In this document: positions 50,759-59,327 of the stretch, one piece after another
Layout of the letters: every line of letters begins with the position of its first letter
Numbering within the stretch: the stretch's first letter is position 1
Assembly: GCA_021787595.1 (NCBI GenBank)
Contig: JAJYLQ010000002.1
Coordinates: 158,543-222,542 of the forward strand
Direction: 5' to 3'
DNA from: Chloroflexota bacterium
Lineage (GTDB): Bacteria > Chloroflexota > Anaerolineae > Anaerolineales > Villigracilaceae
DNA length: 64,000 nucleotides
Made by a program: the position numbers and the translations under genes
Notes under the pieces: generated by a model
Database searches by the model: none
Told to the model about the DNA's origin: nothing
The model's input: the letters and a program-made list of their open reading frames with translations, nothing else

Positions 50759-50779
50759 CTGATACGTGACACCTGACAC
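50752..50779 (-). repeat. Right array of 7-bp units flanking four-helix-bundle gene 2
   Basis: On the minus strand the units are GTGTCAG, GTGTCAC, GTATCAG, GTGTCAA, the same GTGTCAN consensus as the left array. It ends one base before the methylmalonyl-CoA mutase stop codon. Over 23 bases (50236-50258 versus 50750-50772 inverted) the two sides match at 21 positions. Confidence 0.9.
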
Positions 50780-50780
50780 A

Positions 50781-52460
50781 TTAAATCATCGTCGGTTCCT
50801 CGTAAACCCCAAATACTTCTTTCATTACTTGAATGATTTCGCCCAGCGTAGCATAAGCGTGGACGCAATCCAGCAGATAGGGCATGGTGTTTTCCGTGCC
50901 TTGCAATGCGACGCGCAGCTTGTCCATCGTTTGACCGACGCGGCCGTTATCGCGCGTCCTGCGGAGTTCGGCGAGGCGATCCACCTGACGCTTGTATCCG
51001 TTCGGGTCCATTTCCAAAATCGGGACGGTCAGCGGCTTCTCTTCCTGATACGCGTTCACGCCCACAATCTTTCGAACGCCCTCGTCAATCTCGCGTTGGT
51101 AACGATATGCCGCGTCCGCGATCTCGGATTGGAAGAATCCTTTTTCGATGGCGGGAATCACGCCGCCCAATTCTTCGATGCGGCGGAAATAATCGTAGGC
51201 TTGCTTTTCGATTCGATCGGTCTGGGCCTCGACGAAGAAACTGCCTCCGAGCGGATCAATCGTATTCGCCGCCCCTGATTCTTCCGCGATGATCTGCTGC
51301 GTACGCAAGGCAATCGTCACCGCATGCTCAGATGGCAAAGCCAATGCCTCATCCAGCGAATTGGTGTGCAGACTTTGTGTCCCGCCGAGGACGGCAGCCA
51401 ATGCTTGAATGGCCACGCGCACAACGTTGATTTCAGGTTGCTGCGCGGTGAGACTAACGCCGGCTGTTTGTGTATGGAATCGCAGCAGCCACGAACGCGG
51501 ATTCTTCGCGTTGAATGTTTCCTTCATCTCATGCGCCCAAATGCGGCGCGCAGCACGGTACTTCGCGATCTCTTCGAAGAAATCATTGTGCGCGTTGAAG
51601 AAGAATGAAAGGCGCGGCGCGAATTCGTCCACATCCATGCCGCGTTCGATTCCCCAACGGACGTATTCCATGCCGTCAGCGAGGGTAAATGCCAATTCCT
51701 GCGCGGCGGTCGAACCCGCTTCACGGATATGATAACCGCTGATCGAGATCGTGTTCCACTGCGGGACCTTCTGTGCGCCGAATTCCATCGTGTCCACAAC
51801 GAGTCGCATCGAAGGTCCGGGTGGGAAGATGAATTCCTTTTGTGCGATGAATTCCTTGAGAATATCGTTCTGGATCGTGCCGCGCAGTTGATCGGGGCGC
51901 ACGCCTTGTTTCTCCGCCGCGGCAATGTACATGGCCCAGGTGATCGCCGCGGGCGAATTGATCGTCATGCTCGTGGACACTTTATCGAGCGGAATGCCGT
52001 CGAGCAGGAGTTCCATATCCTTCAAGGAAGAAACCGCCACGCCGCATTTGCCAAACTCGCCGAGGGCCTCGGATTGGTCGGTGTCATAGCCCATGAGCGT
52101 AGCGAGGTCGAACGCGATGGAAAGTCCGGTTTGGCCCTGACCGAGCAGGTATTTGAATCGTTTATTGGTCTCCTCGGCGGTCCCGAATCCGGCGAACATG
52201 CGCATCGTCCATAACTTGCCGCGATGCAGAGTCGGATGAACGCCGCGCGTGTACGGATATTCGCCCGGCAGTCCAAGATCGGACGCGTAATCCAGGCCCG
52301 CAACATCGAGCGGAGTGTAGAGTCTGTTGATTGGTTCGGAGGAAGTTGTGATGAATTTGTCCTGACGTTCCGGCATGGATGCCAGAGTCTTTTTCAAACT
52401 TGTCTCTTCCCACGTTTCAAGCGAATCTTTTAACTCGTCGAGTTTCTTTTTGTTGTACAT
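50781..52460 (-). CDS. Methylmalonyl-CoA mutase large subunit (catalytic domain only)
   Basis: A 559-residue mutase domain: [85 protein letters not shown], and [45 protein letters not shown] blocks are the standard order, here cited as successive segments. The C-terminal B12-binding domain is absent, so a separate small subunit must exist elsewhere. It interconverts methylmalonyl-CoA and succinyl-CoA. AAAGGAG precedes the ATG at 52460. Confidence 0.93.
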   Translation of the reverse strand: MYNKKKLDELKDSLETWEETSLKKTLASMPERQDKFITTSSEPINRLYTPLDVAGLDYASDLGLPGEYPYTRGVHPTLHRGKLWTMRMFAGFGTAEETNKRFKYLLGQGQTGLSIAFDLATLMGYDTDQSEALGEFGKCGVAVSSLKDMELLLDGIPLDKVSTSMTINSPAAITWAMYIAAAEKQGVRPDQLRGTIQNDILKEFIAQKEFIFPPGPSMRLVVDTMEFGAQKVPQWNTISISGYHIREAGSTAAQELAFTLADGMEYVRWGIERGMDVDEFAPRLSFFFNAHNDFFEEIAKYRAARRIWAHEMKETFNAKNPRSWLLRFHTQTAGVSLTAQQPEINVVRVAIQALAAVLGGTQSLHTNSLDEALALPSEHAVTIALRTQQIIAEESGAANTIDPLGGSFFVEAQTDRIEKQAYDYFRRIEELGGVIPAIEKGFFQSEIADAAYRYQREIDEGVRKIVGVNAYQEEKPLTVPILEMDPNGYKRQVDRLAELRRTRDNGRVGQTMDKLRVALQGTENTMPYLLDCVHAYATLGEIIQVMKEVFGVYEEPTMI

Positions 52461-52534
52461 GAATCTCTCCTTTGACGAAGAAGATAGGGCGATTATAGCA
52501 GACCTCTCATAGCCCCTCCCGCCGCGAAGCGGCA

Positions 52535-52573
52535 CCCTCCCTTCTTTCTCCTGCAGGAGAGAGAAGGGGAGGG
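52535..52573. repeat. Palindromic repeat between divergent genes
   Basis: CCCTCCCTTCTTTCTCCTG faces CAGGAGAGAGAAGGGGAGGG as an imperfect 19-bp inverted repeat, in the gap 52461-52627. The sequence style (CCCTCCC/GGGGAGGG) recalls the MITE interior but the TIRs are absent. TATACT at 52600-52605 is a likely -10 box for the next gene. Confidence 0.6.
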
Positions 52574-52627
52574 CTGGGGAGAAGTGAGGTCCAATCTGGT
52601 ATACTCACTTTTACAAAAAAGGTTATC

Positions 52628-53155
52628 ATGCCTCGTACTGAAATTGATGTTGACCCGTGCGATCATATCACCAGCGACGCCATTGGCAAACCGGGTCAGC
52701 GGGTTTTTTATATTCAAGCCTTCCAGGCTGAAAAAACGTATACGGTCATTATCGAAAAGGCCCAGCTTCAATCACTGGCTGTCGGCGTGGAACAGTTTTT
52801 GGCAGAAGTGGCGCGGCAGAATCCGAACCTCGAAGAGGCCGCGGCGGAATATGCCGAGGCTCAGATGCGGATCAATCCGCCCGTGGACCCGATGTTCCGC
52901 GTCGGCGAGATCGGCCTCGGCTATGATCAAAACCGCGACCGCGTTGTTCTTTTTGTCCGTGAACTGCTGACCGAAGAGCAGGACCCCGAATCGGGATCAG
53001 TGATTCGATTTTGGTGCACGCGCACGCAGCTTCGACAGTTGGCGCGCTGGGGCGCGGAGGTGACTCAGCGCGGCCGGCCCATCTGCCCGCAATGCGGACA
53101 GCCGATGGAACCCGAAGGACATTTCTGTCCGAAGAAGAACGGGCATTTGCATTAG
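52628..53155 (+). CDS. DUF3090 family protein
   Basis: A 175-residue DUF3090 protein: IGKPGQRVFYIQAFQAEKTYTVIIEKAQLQSLAVGVEQFL, then FRVGEIGLGYDQNRDRVVLF and IRFWCTRTQLRQLARWGAEVTQRGRPICPQCGQPMEPEGHFCPKKNG, ending in a zinc-ribbon-like CPxCG...C. The family is found in Actinobacteria and Chloroflexota, next to an SCO1664-type gene as here. Its function is not established. A TATACT box and AAAGG upstream support the start. Confidence 0.9.
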   Translation: MPRTEIDVDPCDHITSDAIGKPGQRVFYIQAFQAEKTYTVIIEKAQLQSLAVGVEQFLAEVARQNPNLEEAAAEYAEAQMRINPPVDPMFRVGEIGLGYDQNRDRVVLFVRELLTEEQDPESGSVIRFWCTRTQLRQLARWGAEVTQRGRPICPQCGQPMEPEGHFCPKKNGHLH

Positions 53156-53157
53156 AG

Positions 53158-53238
53158 TTTGAATGTTTGCAAGTTGACATGTTCAAAAGTTAACCTGCAA
53201 ACCTTTTAACTTGTAAACATTCGAACTTGTAAACCTTT
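53158..53238. repeat. Head-to-head array of 8-bp units, no gene inside
   Basis: Five 8-bp units GTTNNNNN (GTTTGAAT, GTTTGCAA, GTTGACAT, GTTCAAAA, GTTAACCT) meet six inverted units AACNNNNN (AACCTGCA, AACCTTTT, AACTTGTA, AACATTCG, AACTTGTA, AACCTTTA), sharing a central GTTAAC. The array runs from two bases after the DUF3090 stop to the base before the next start codon. It has the same logic as the arrays around the four-helix-bundle genes. Confidence 0.85.
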
Positions 53239-53961
53239 ATGATTCCCAACGAGCATTCAAGCAAACTTCAAACTGCCTTTCAAATGGGCGATATAAAAAT
53301 GAAGGGCCAATTCATGCTTGGCTCGAATTACACATTCCTGGTTGATGTTCATTATCAGGGCGAAACATTTCCTGCCGTTTATAAACCGTCCAAAGGCGAG
53401 CAGCCACTTTGGGATTTTCCCGATAACACACTGGCGCAGCGTGAGGTTGCCGCGTATCTCGTCAGCGAGGCGCTTGACCTTCATTTTGTCCCGTTCACCA
53501 CGCTTCGGGATGACGGCCCGCACGGTCCCGGTTCGCTCCAGCAATACATCGAATACGATCCCGAATACCATTACTTCAATTTCAACGACGATGACAGGCC
53601 GAAATTAAAATCGGTTGTTTTGTTCGATCTGCTGGTCAACAATGCTGACCGCAAAGGCAGTCATGTTTTCTTTGATTCTGACTCACACAAGCTTTGGGCA
53701 ATTGATCATGGGATTTGTTTCCACGAGCTTGATAAGCTGCGGACGGTCATTTGGGATTTCGCAGGCGAACCGATTCCCGGTGATTTGTTATCCTGCGTCT
53801 CGCAACTTTCCTCGGACCGGAGCCTGCCCGCCGCGCTTGAAGCTTATCTCAGCCCGCGCGAGATCAGCGCGCTCAAGTCCCGCGCGAAGGCATTGACCGG
53901 CTCGCGCGTTTTTCCTCATCCGCCGCAGGGACGAAGGTCATTTCCCTATCCGCCAATCTAA
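53239..53961 (+). CDS. SCO1664 family protein (PI3/4-kinase-like fold)
   Basis: A 240-residue protein with kinase-like blocks: VDVHYQGETFPAVYKPSKGEQPLWDFPDNTLAQREVAAYLVSEAL (in several segments), FDLLVNNADRKGSHVFFD with the catalytic-loop-like NNADR, and LWAIDHGICFH, the DxG-type metal motif. The pair with DUF3090 is a conserved unit, often with a phosphoglycerate-mutase-like gene that is not seen here. The array of 8-bp units lies between the two genes and supplies no usual ribosome binding site. Confidence 0.88.
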   Translation: MIPNEHSSKLQTAFQMGDIKMKGQFMLGSNYTFLVDVHYQGETFPAVYKPSKGEQPLWDFPDNTLAQREVAAYLVSEALDLHFVPFTTLRDDGPHGPGSLQQYIEYDPEYHYFNFNDDDRPKLKSVVLFDLLVNNADRKGSHVFFDSDSHKLWAIDHGICFHELDKLRTVIWDFAGEPIPGDLLSCVSQLSSDRSLPAALEAYLSPREISALKSRAKALTGSRVFPHPPQGRRSFPYPPI

Positions 53962-54105
53962 ATGTCATTGCGAGCGAAGGTCGAGTAGACGGTGTTCTTC
54001 CGTCATATCGAGACCGAGCGAAGCAATCTCCTGTTTTGATTCGACGGATTCTTTGATTGAGAGTTGAGATTGCCGCGACCTGCTTCGCAAGTCTCGCAAT
54101 GACAT
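53962..54105. repeat. Dispersed palindromic repeat, TGTCATTGCGAG type, long form
   Basis: Begins ATGTCATTGCGAG and ends CTCGCAATGACAT, with GAAGCAATCTCCT and GAGATTGC inside. It fills the gap before homoserine dehydrogenase. Confidence 0.8.
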
Positions 54106-54125
54106 TATGAAAAAGGAGAACTTAT

Positions 54126-55163
54126 ATGAATTACAACCTCGCCTTCATCGGTTTTGGGAACGTGGGCCAGGCACTGGCCCGACTGCTCGTGCGTAAGCAA
54201 TCGATTCTTGAAAAAGATTATGGCATTACGTTTTCAATCACCGGAATCGCAACAGGCAGGCATGGCTTCGCAGTCAATCCAAATGGATTCGATATTGCGA
54301 AAGTTCTTGAAATCGTAGAAGGTGGAAAGTTCATCTTTCCTCTTTCTTCTTTCAACGTGCAAGACTCTCTTGCCGTTATTCAACATTCCCAAGCCGACGT
54401 CATGTTCGAGAATTCCCCCGTCAATCATTCCACCGGCCAGCCCGCCATTGACCATTGCAAAGCCGCGCTCAATTTGGGCATGCATGCCATCACCGCCAAC
54501 AAGGGCACAGTTGTTCATGCTTATCGTGAATTGACCGCGTTGGCAAAATCGAAAAACAGAAAATTCTATTTCGAATCAACCGTGCTTGGTGGCTCACCGG
54601 TCTTTTCCGTTTTTCGCGAGGCGATGCCCGCCGCGGAGTTGCTGTCGTTCCGCGGCGTGTTGAATTCAACGACGAACATCATTTTGTCGCGCATGGAAAA
54701 CGGTGAGACGTTCGACCAGGCCGTGAAATACTGTCAATCCATCGGCGTGGCTGAGACCGATCCATCCAACGATGTGGACGGTTGGGACGCGGCCATCAAA
54801 GCCGCGGCGCTGGTCACGGTGCTGATGGATACGCCATTCACTCCTCGGCAGGTGGAACGAAAAGGCATTCGGGAGATCACGCCAGGGATGATCGCGCAGG
54901 CTAAAGTCGAAAAGAAGCGATACAAGCTGGTTTGTTCCGCGGAGCGAAATGGAAATCAAATCAAAGCGCGCGTTGCGCCAGAACTGGTCGCGGTTTCTGA
55001 TCCATTATATGGCATGGAAAATTCGACGACCGGCGTGGCGTTTCGAACCGACGTGTTGGGCGATTATTCGATTATCGAATCAGAACGCGAAGGCATGGTT
55101 GCCGGGCCGATACCGACGGCGTATGGTTTGTTCGCGGATTTTATCAACGCGGTGAAAAAATAA
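54126..55163 (+). CDS. hom: Homoserine dehydrogenase
   Basis: A 345-residue NAD(P)-dependent enzyme of the aspartate pathway. It has a Rossmann motif FIGFGNVGQALARLL, ANKGTVVHAYREL, FESTVLGGSPVFSV and GVLNSTTNIILSRMENG, and the catalytic ETDPSNDVDGWDAAIKAAAL segment. No ACT domain follows, so threonine feedback through that domain is not expected. AAAGGAG precedes the ATG. It forms a single-gene unit. Confidence 0.92.
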   Translation: MNYNLAFIGFGNVGQALARLLVRKQSILEKDYGITFSITGIATGRHGFAVNPNGFDIAKVLEIVEGGKFIFPLSSFNVQDSLAVIQHSQADVMFENSPVNHSTGQPAIDHCKAALNLGMHAITANKGTVVHAYRELTALAKSKNRKFYFESTVLGGSPVFSVFREAMPAAELLSFRGVLNSTTNIILSRMENGETFDQAVKYCQSIGVAETDPSNDVDGWDAAIKAAALVTVLMDTPFTPRQVERKGIREITPGMIAQAKVEKKRYKLVCSAERNGNQIKARVAPELVAVSDPLYGMENSTTGVAFRTDVLGDYSIIESEREGMVAGPIPTAYGLFADFINAVKK

Positions 55164-55169
55164 TTCTTA

Positions 55170-55225
55170 AACACAAAGGAGAAACGACTTTCTTTTTCCT
55201 TCGTGATCTTTGTGTCCTTCGTGGT
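55170..55225. repeat. Partial inverted array of 9-bp units
   Basis: Three 9-bp units CTTNGTGNN (CTTCGTGAT, CTTTGTGTC, CTTCGTGGT) at 55199-55225 face one clear inverted unit (AACACAAAG at 55170-55178) and a degraded one. It begins six bases after the hom stop and ends 10 bases before the stop of the next, convergent gene. Confidence 0.6.
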
Positions 55226-55234
55226 TAAATTTTT

Positions 55235-57073
55235 CTATTCAACCAATTCACGCAAACGTTGCACCAATAAGAATGCGCCGGTCGCCAGCAAAGCGATGAT
55301 CAGAATCCAAAACCAGAAATGGAAAAAGAGAATCACCGCGCCGATGATCGCCAATAATCCGGTGAGCTGGCTGACGGTTTGAATGAACGCGCCTCGCAAA
55401 ATGGATTCGGTCACGATGAAAAGCAGGATGATGATTGCCAGTCCCGCGCCCAAAAACGGGTGAGCGAACAGCATCAATCCAACAACTGCAAATAGCAATA
55501 GACTCAAACTGACTGCCGCCCACCATTCCGCGGCACGGTCGAAGCGCATGCGCGCCGTCTTGACCGGCAGGATCAGGTGCTGGATATGTGCGCGCGGATC
55601 CTCGCGTACGCCGCTTTTTTCGCGTTCGATGCGTTCCGTCAAACTTTCCAGCATGGCGGTGTTTTCTGAATGTTCGCGCCGCAAGTTGTGGACTTCTTCG
55701 GTCAGCGGCGTCATTTTCTTTTCGAACGCGGCGTGTTGTTTGGCGAGATGCGGATTGCCTTCCATGCTTTTCAATTTGACTCCGAGCGCTTGCAATTCGC
55801 TAACCTTTTCTGGAATCAACTCATCGAGCGTTTTTTGACGGTCGGCTAATTCCGCGCAATTCTTTTCGAGCAGGCGAAGCGCGTCGGGCGGCGGCGGGAC
55901 TTTATCGAGCCCGGCGAACCCCAGCGGGTCATACCATGAGGCACGCGGCGAACCGTCGCGGTTGTACATCGGACCTGCCGGGGCATTCTCACCTGAAATC
56001 GGATCCCGCGCAAACAGACCCCACAAGCCTCGATATTGACTCACCCACGGCGTCGCTTCGTCAATCACAACTGGATTCCAATTCTTGGCTTGACCCGGCC
56101 CGATGCTCAGGCCATCGCCGCGCGCGTAATCCACGAACGGGATGCGGAACGGATCGAATGGCTGCAGATCGAGAATCTGTGTCCAGAATTTATTCCATGC
56201 CTGATGCACGGCGTGAACCCATTCGGGGAGTTGCAGATTGACCTCGGCTTGATATTCGCCCGCTCTGAAATACGACGCGTGCGAACCCGCGCCGGCATAA
56301 ACGACCGGATGTCCATCCACGAAATCAATTTGCTCTGTATCATCCCAGCGGCGGCGAAGATCGTCGCCATGAAAATCATGTGAGGCGTACGCAGCCCATT
56401 CGGGAATCAGTTGTCCGCCAGACTCATACAAATAAATCGAGATCATTTCCCAATCGGATTCGTGGTCGTTCACGCCGCTGAATCCCGTGCGCCAACTGTC
56501 GTAGCAGGAGAAGAACCAGTATTGCAAAACAGTCCAATCATTTTGTTTTGCCACGCGGCCATAATAAACAAAAATGTCCTTCTCGGCGCGCATGTGGAAA
56601 TAATCCAGTTCAGCCGCGGCGGCAATTGCTGCCGGGACGCGCCCGCGCAATAAGAACGAAACCGTGAACAACGCGTCCACCACGCGCGGCAGCAAACCGC
56701 CGCGCGCCAGGCGTCCGATGCCGGGGTGAAAATTATTTTTCAGAATGGCGCGCAGTCGAAGTTGATTCGCCAGCATCTGTGCGGATTCGGAAAGGCTGAG
56801 CGGTTCGATGAAACGCAGATAATGAACCGTTCCAAAAGGCGCCGGACGCGGCTCGACCAGCTTCTCCAGCGTCACCTCATCCTGCCTGACCAGCATTTCA
56901 TCGCGCCCATCGGGATAATGCGCCCACAAACTGCATTCCTTCACGTAACGGTCAACGTCAATCGGGTAGAACTGCTCGCCCTGGGTGAAACGCACGACCG
57001 GTTCATAACGGCGCAAAAGCTCGAGGTCCGAGGCAGAAGCGAAAATCGTTGGGCGATCAGTCGAGGCGTTCAC
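55235..57073 (-). CDS. Vps62/NPP1-like domain protein with coiled coil and C-terminal membrane helices
   Basis: A 612-residue protein. Residues 20-400 contain blocks of the Vps62-related fold: FFSCYDSWRTGFSGVNDHESDWEMISIYL, AAYASHDFHGDD and VVYAGAGSHASYFRAGEY. Residues 410-510 are a coiled coil (AELADRQKTLDELIPEKV...EEVHNLRREHSENTAML). Four hydrophobic helices follow (about 520-605). It was probably built from three parts and is anchored in the membrane. It overlaps the upstream small membrane protein gene by 17 bases. Function unknown. Confidence 0.7.
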   Translation of the reverse strand: MNASTDRPTIFASASDLELLRRYEPVVRFTQGEQFYPIDVDRYVKECSLWAHYPDGRDEMLVRQDEVTLEKLVEPRPAPFGTVHYLRFIEPLSLSESAQMLANQLRLRAILKNNFHPGIGRLARGGLLPRVVDALFTVSFLLRGRVPAAIAAAAELDYFHMRAEKDIFVYYGRVAKQNDWTVLQYWFFSCYDSWRTGFSGVNDHESDWEMISIYLYESGGQLIPEWAAYASHDFHGDDLRRRWDDTEQIDFVDGHPVVYAGAGSHASYFRAGEYQAEVNLQLPEWVHAVHQAWNKFWTQILDLQPFDPFRIPFVDYARGDGLSIGPGQAKNWNPVVIDEATPWVSQYRGLWGLFARDPISGENAPAGPMYNRDGSPRASWYDPLGFAGLDKVPPPPDALRLLEKNCAELADRQKTLDELIPEKVSELQALGVKLKSMEGNPHLAKQHAAFEKKMTPLTEEVHNLRREHSENTAMLESLTERIEREKSGVREDPRAHIQHLILPVKTARMRFDRAAEWWAAVSLSLLLFAVVGLMLFAHPFLGAGLAIIILLFIVTESILRGAFIQTVSQLTGLLAIIGAVILFFHFWFWILIIALLATGAFLLVQRLRELVE

Positions 57074-57512
57074 CTGGGTCCGTCCTTATCCGAAAGATTC
57101 GTTGAACGTCGGCCTGGTTGAGAGCGAAGGCGATCACCACGTTGGACGCCATCACGAGATAATTGGGGCGGCTGTAGAAATAATTGATCAACGTGATGGT
57201 GAGCGAGACGCCCGTCCATGCCATGAGAACCACCCACGCCCAGCGATACATTCGCAGGAAGCCGATCAGCACGACGATGCCGATCAGCGATAAGAGCAAA
57301 TAAACCCCGCTGAAAAAAAGGTCGCGTCCGAGCGGCGTAAACCGCATCCCGGCCATGAGCGGAGATGTGATACCGGTTTCGAAAACCTTCGTACGAAACA
57401 AAGGCTCGATGACCTGATACAGGCGGATCAAAAACAGCACGACAATTCCCCACGCGACGATGGTCACGGCGATGGGCCGCTTCTTCTTCCATACTTTTTT
57501 TCTTGGCCGCAT
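57057..57512 (-). CDS. Four-helix membrane protein, unknown function
   Basis: A 151-residue protein with a basic start (RPRKKVWKKKRP) and four hydrophobic segments (IAVTIVAWGIVVLFLIRLY, LFFSGVYLLLSLIGIVVLIGF, WAWVVLMAWTGVSLTITLI, YLVMASNVVIAFAL). GGAGG ten bases upstream selects 57512. Another open frame nearly coincides but is Arg/His-rich and not membrane-like, so this frame is preferred. It is coupled to the Vps62-like gene, which suggests a joint role at the membrane. Confidence 0.72.
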   Translation of the reverse strand: MRPRKKVWKKKRPIAVTIVAWGIVVLFLIRLYQVIEPLFRTKVFETGITSPLMAGMRFTPLGRDLFFSGVYLLLSLIGIVVLIGFLRMYRWAWVVLMAWTGVSLTITLINYFYSRPNYLVMASNVVIAFALNQADVQRIFRIRTDPGERLD

Positions 57513-57670
57513 GGCGTCCTCCTCGATCTGAAATCGCAAACCTCTTCATTATAGGCCGGAGCGGATTTAATGGAAAGAAGATTATTGCTGATGGATCATG
57601 GGAAATAGGTACTGCCTGCGCGGCACAGGATATTCACCTCAAAGACGCGTAGCGCACAAAGAAATTGGAC

Positions 57671-58462
57671 TCACGCGGAAAGCGGGTGACGCGCTAGAAA
57701 ATCCAAAATGAAGCGGTCTGCTTCCTGACGAAATTCAATGAAGAACATGTGACGGCCTTTATCGAACATACGAAGTTCCGCGCCGGAGATTCGCTCAACC
57801 AATAAATTTGCATTTTCTGGCGGACAAACCGGGTCATCGCGGCCTTGCAGAATCAACGTCGGCGCTTTGATGTTCGGAAGCAAATCCCACGCATCGTGTT
57901 CGCGGCTGGCGTGCGCGTGAAGTTCCTCCGCATAAGCCGGCATCGGATTTTTAGCCGACTCGCTCATGCTTGCAAAGAATCGAAGTTGATTAATGCCCCA
58001 GGCTTTTGAGAACATCAGCCCCATGGATTTGGAACCATTGCCGCTTGCCATGATTTCTCTCGTCTCTTCTGACGGTCGAATTCCATGCGAAGCGCCCGCG
58101 GTACTGCAAGCCAGCACCAGCGCGCCGACTCGCTCTGCGTGATCCACGCCCAGCCATTGACCAATCGCTCCGCCCATCGAAACGCCGTACACGTGGGCTT
58201 TTGAAATTTGAAGATGATCCAAAATCGCGATTGCATCACGAGCGAACATTCGCGTGGAATAAGGCGGCTGTTCCGGTTTGTCGCTCTGACCTGTGCCGCG
58301 CTGGTCGTAGACGATCACTTGATAACGTTCGACAAAATCCTTGCGGATCAAATTCCAAATGTGATGGTCACTGTTGCGCCCGGCGACGAGCAAAAGCGGC
58401 TCGCCTGTTCCAAGCGTTTCATAATAGAGGCGGATGTTGTCGGTGGTGGTAACAAATGGCAT
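57671..58462 (-). CDS. Alpha/beta hydrolase
   Basis: A 263-residue hydrolase. The nucleophile elbow is YGVSMGGAIGQ (Ser about 95), the acid is in LQGRDDPVCP and the His is in FDKGRHMFF. The RGTGQSD segment and overall length fit the 3-oxoadipate enol-lactonase/haloperoxidase-like group. The start at 58462 is where similarity begins (TTTDNIRLYYETLGTGEPLLLVAGR, in parts); the longer frame runs through a dispersed repeat. Substrate unknown. Confidence 0.85.
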   Translation of the reverse strand: MPFVTTTDNIRLYYETLGTGEPLLLVAGRNSDHHIWNLIRKDFVERYQVIVYDQRGTGQSDKPEQPPYSTRMFARDAIAILDHLQISKAHVYGVSMGGAIGQWLGVDHAERVGALVLACSTAGASHGIRPSEETREIMASGNGSKSMGLMFSKAWGINQLRFFASMSESAKNPMPAYAEELHAHASREHDAWDLLPNIKAPTLILQGRDDPVCPPENANLLVERISGAELRMFDKGRHMFFIEFRQEADRFILDFLARHPLSA

Positions 58463-58481
58463 GAATTGATTCCTTACGTGA

Positions 58482-58523
58482 ATGTCATTGCGAGTGGCGC
58501 CAAGGTGCCACGTGGCAATGACG
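58482..58523. repeat. Dispersed palindromic repeat, short TGTCATTGCGAG form
   Basis: ATGTCATTGCGAGTGGCGCC ... GGTGCCACGTGGCAATGACG. It is the shortest copy, between the hydrolase and thioesterase genes. Confidence 0.7.
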
Positions 58524-58529
58524 ATTGAA

Positions 58530-58982
58530 CTACTTCCCGTTTTTCTTCCGCACGTAGAGCAATTTTTCGACATGAGCAATGACTTGATCTTGATTGTCAA
58601 CCACATCAACCGTGAACGTCGGCTCGACTTTTTCACCGCGGTCCGCCGCGGCGCGGATTTCGTCCACGCGTTCGGGTGGGATGTGGAATGTCGCGGTGAC
58701 CGTTCCTCGTCCTGGTTTCAAAAATTGGATGCTGGCGGCTTTGTCCCATACGATGTAACCGTTTCCCAGCAAGCGCATCAAAATCAACATGAACCACGGA
58801 TCGCACATGGCGTACAATGATCCGCCAAAATGCACGCCGACGATGTTGCGGTTGAGCGCGGTCAGCTTCAATTCGACGCGGATCGTGCGCTCGTCAATTT
58901 TTTGCGAGCGAATCCCCGCACCGAACAAAGGCGGATAGAAATTTATAAATCGTTCGAGAAGGCGCTGCCGGCGGTTGCTCAT
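58530..58982 (-). CDS. DUF4442 / PaaI-like hotdog thioesterase
   Basis: A 150-residue hotdog-fold protein: RNIVGVHFGGSLYAMCDPWFMLIL is the signature helix region of DUF4442 and YiiD/PaaI-like thioesterases, followed by VWDKAASIQFLKPGRGTVTATFHI. Such enzymes hydrolyse acyl-CoA thioesters. It is upstream of the alpha/beta hydrolase on the same strand, with the short repeat between, so the pair may be cotranscribed. Confidence 0.82.
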   Translation of the reverse strand: MSNRRQRLLERFINFYPPLFGAGIRSQKIDERTIRVELKLTALNRNIVGVHFGGSLYAMCDPWFMLILMRLLGNGYIVWDKAASIQFLKPGRGTVTATFHIPPERVDEIRAAADRGEKVEPTFTVDVVDNQDQVIAHVEKLLYVRKKNGK

Positions 58983-59108
58983 TTTTTATTTATGCGATCC
59001 GCTTATACTTCATTGCGGAGTCTTTTCACTTCCCGCAGAGTATATCAAGGATTGGATAACTCTCAACGGTATAATCACTTGAGGAGTACCTAACATCGAA
59101 AACAAGTA

Positions 59109-59202
59109 TGTCACCCTGAGCGAAGCGAAGGGTCTCAAAATAACATTCAGTTGATCGTTTTTCGAGATTCTTCGTGGCGCCAAAGCGCCACTCAGAATGA
59201 CA
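59109..59202. repeat. Dispersed palindromic repeat, CCCTGAG/CAGAATGACA variant
   Basis: Begins TGTCACCCTGAGCGAAGCG and ends GTGGCGCCAAAGCGCCACTCAGAATGACA-like sequence, cited in part. The gap 58983-59327 also has TATAAT at 59070-59075 followed by GAGGAG but no start codon in phase with a gene; nothing else is seen. Confidence 0.65.
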
Positions 59203-59327
59203 TGATGCTAATTTATTATGTCCTCGGTGATAGGCACTCCCATCACTTGTAATTCATTTTTCAGGATGAACCATGCGTGACTCAAATATTATTATGATGT
59301 CCCCCAATTCGCACAAAGAAGCCAGAT

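Noticed and set aside
59070..59085. Promoter plus ribosome binding site for a gene at about 59090
   Set aside because: TATAAT and GAGGAG are present but no start codon in a sustained reading frame follows.
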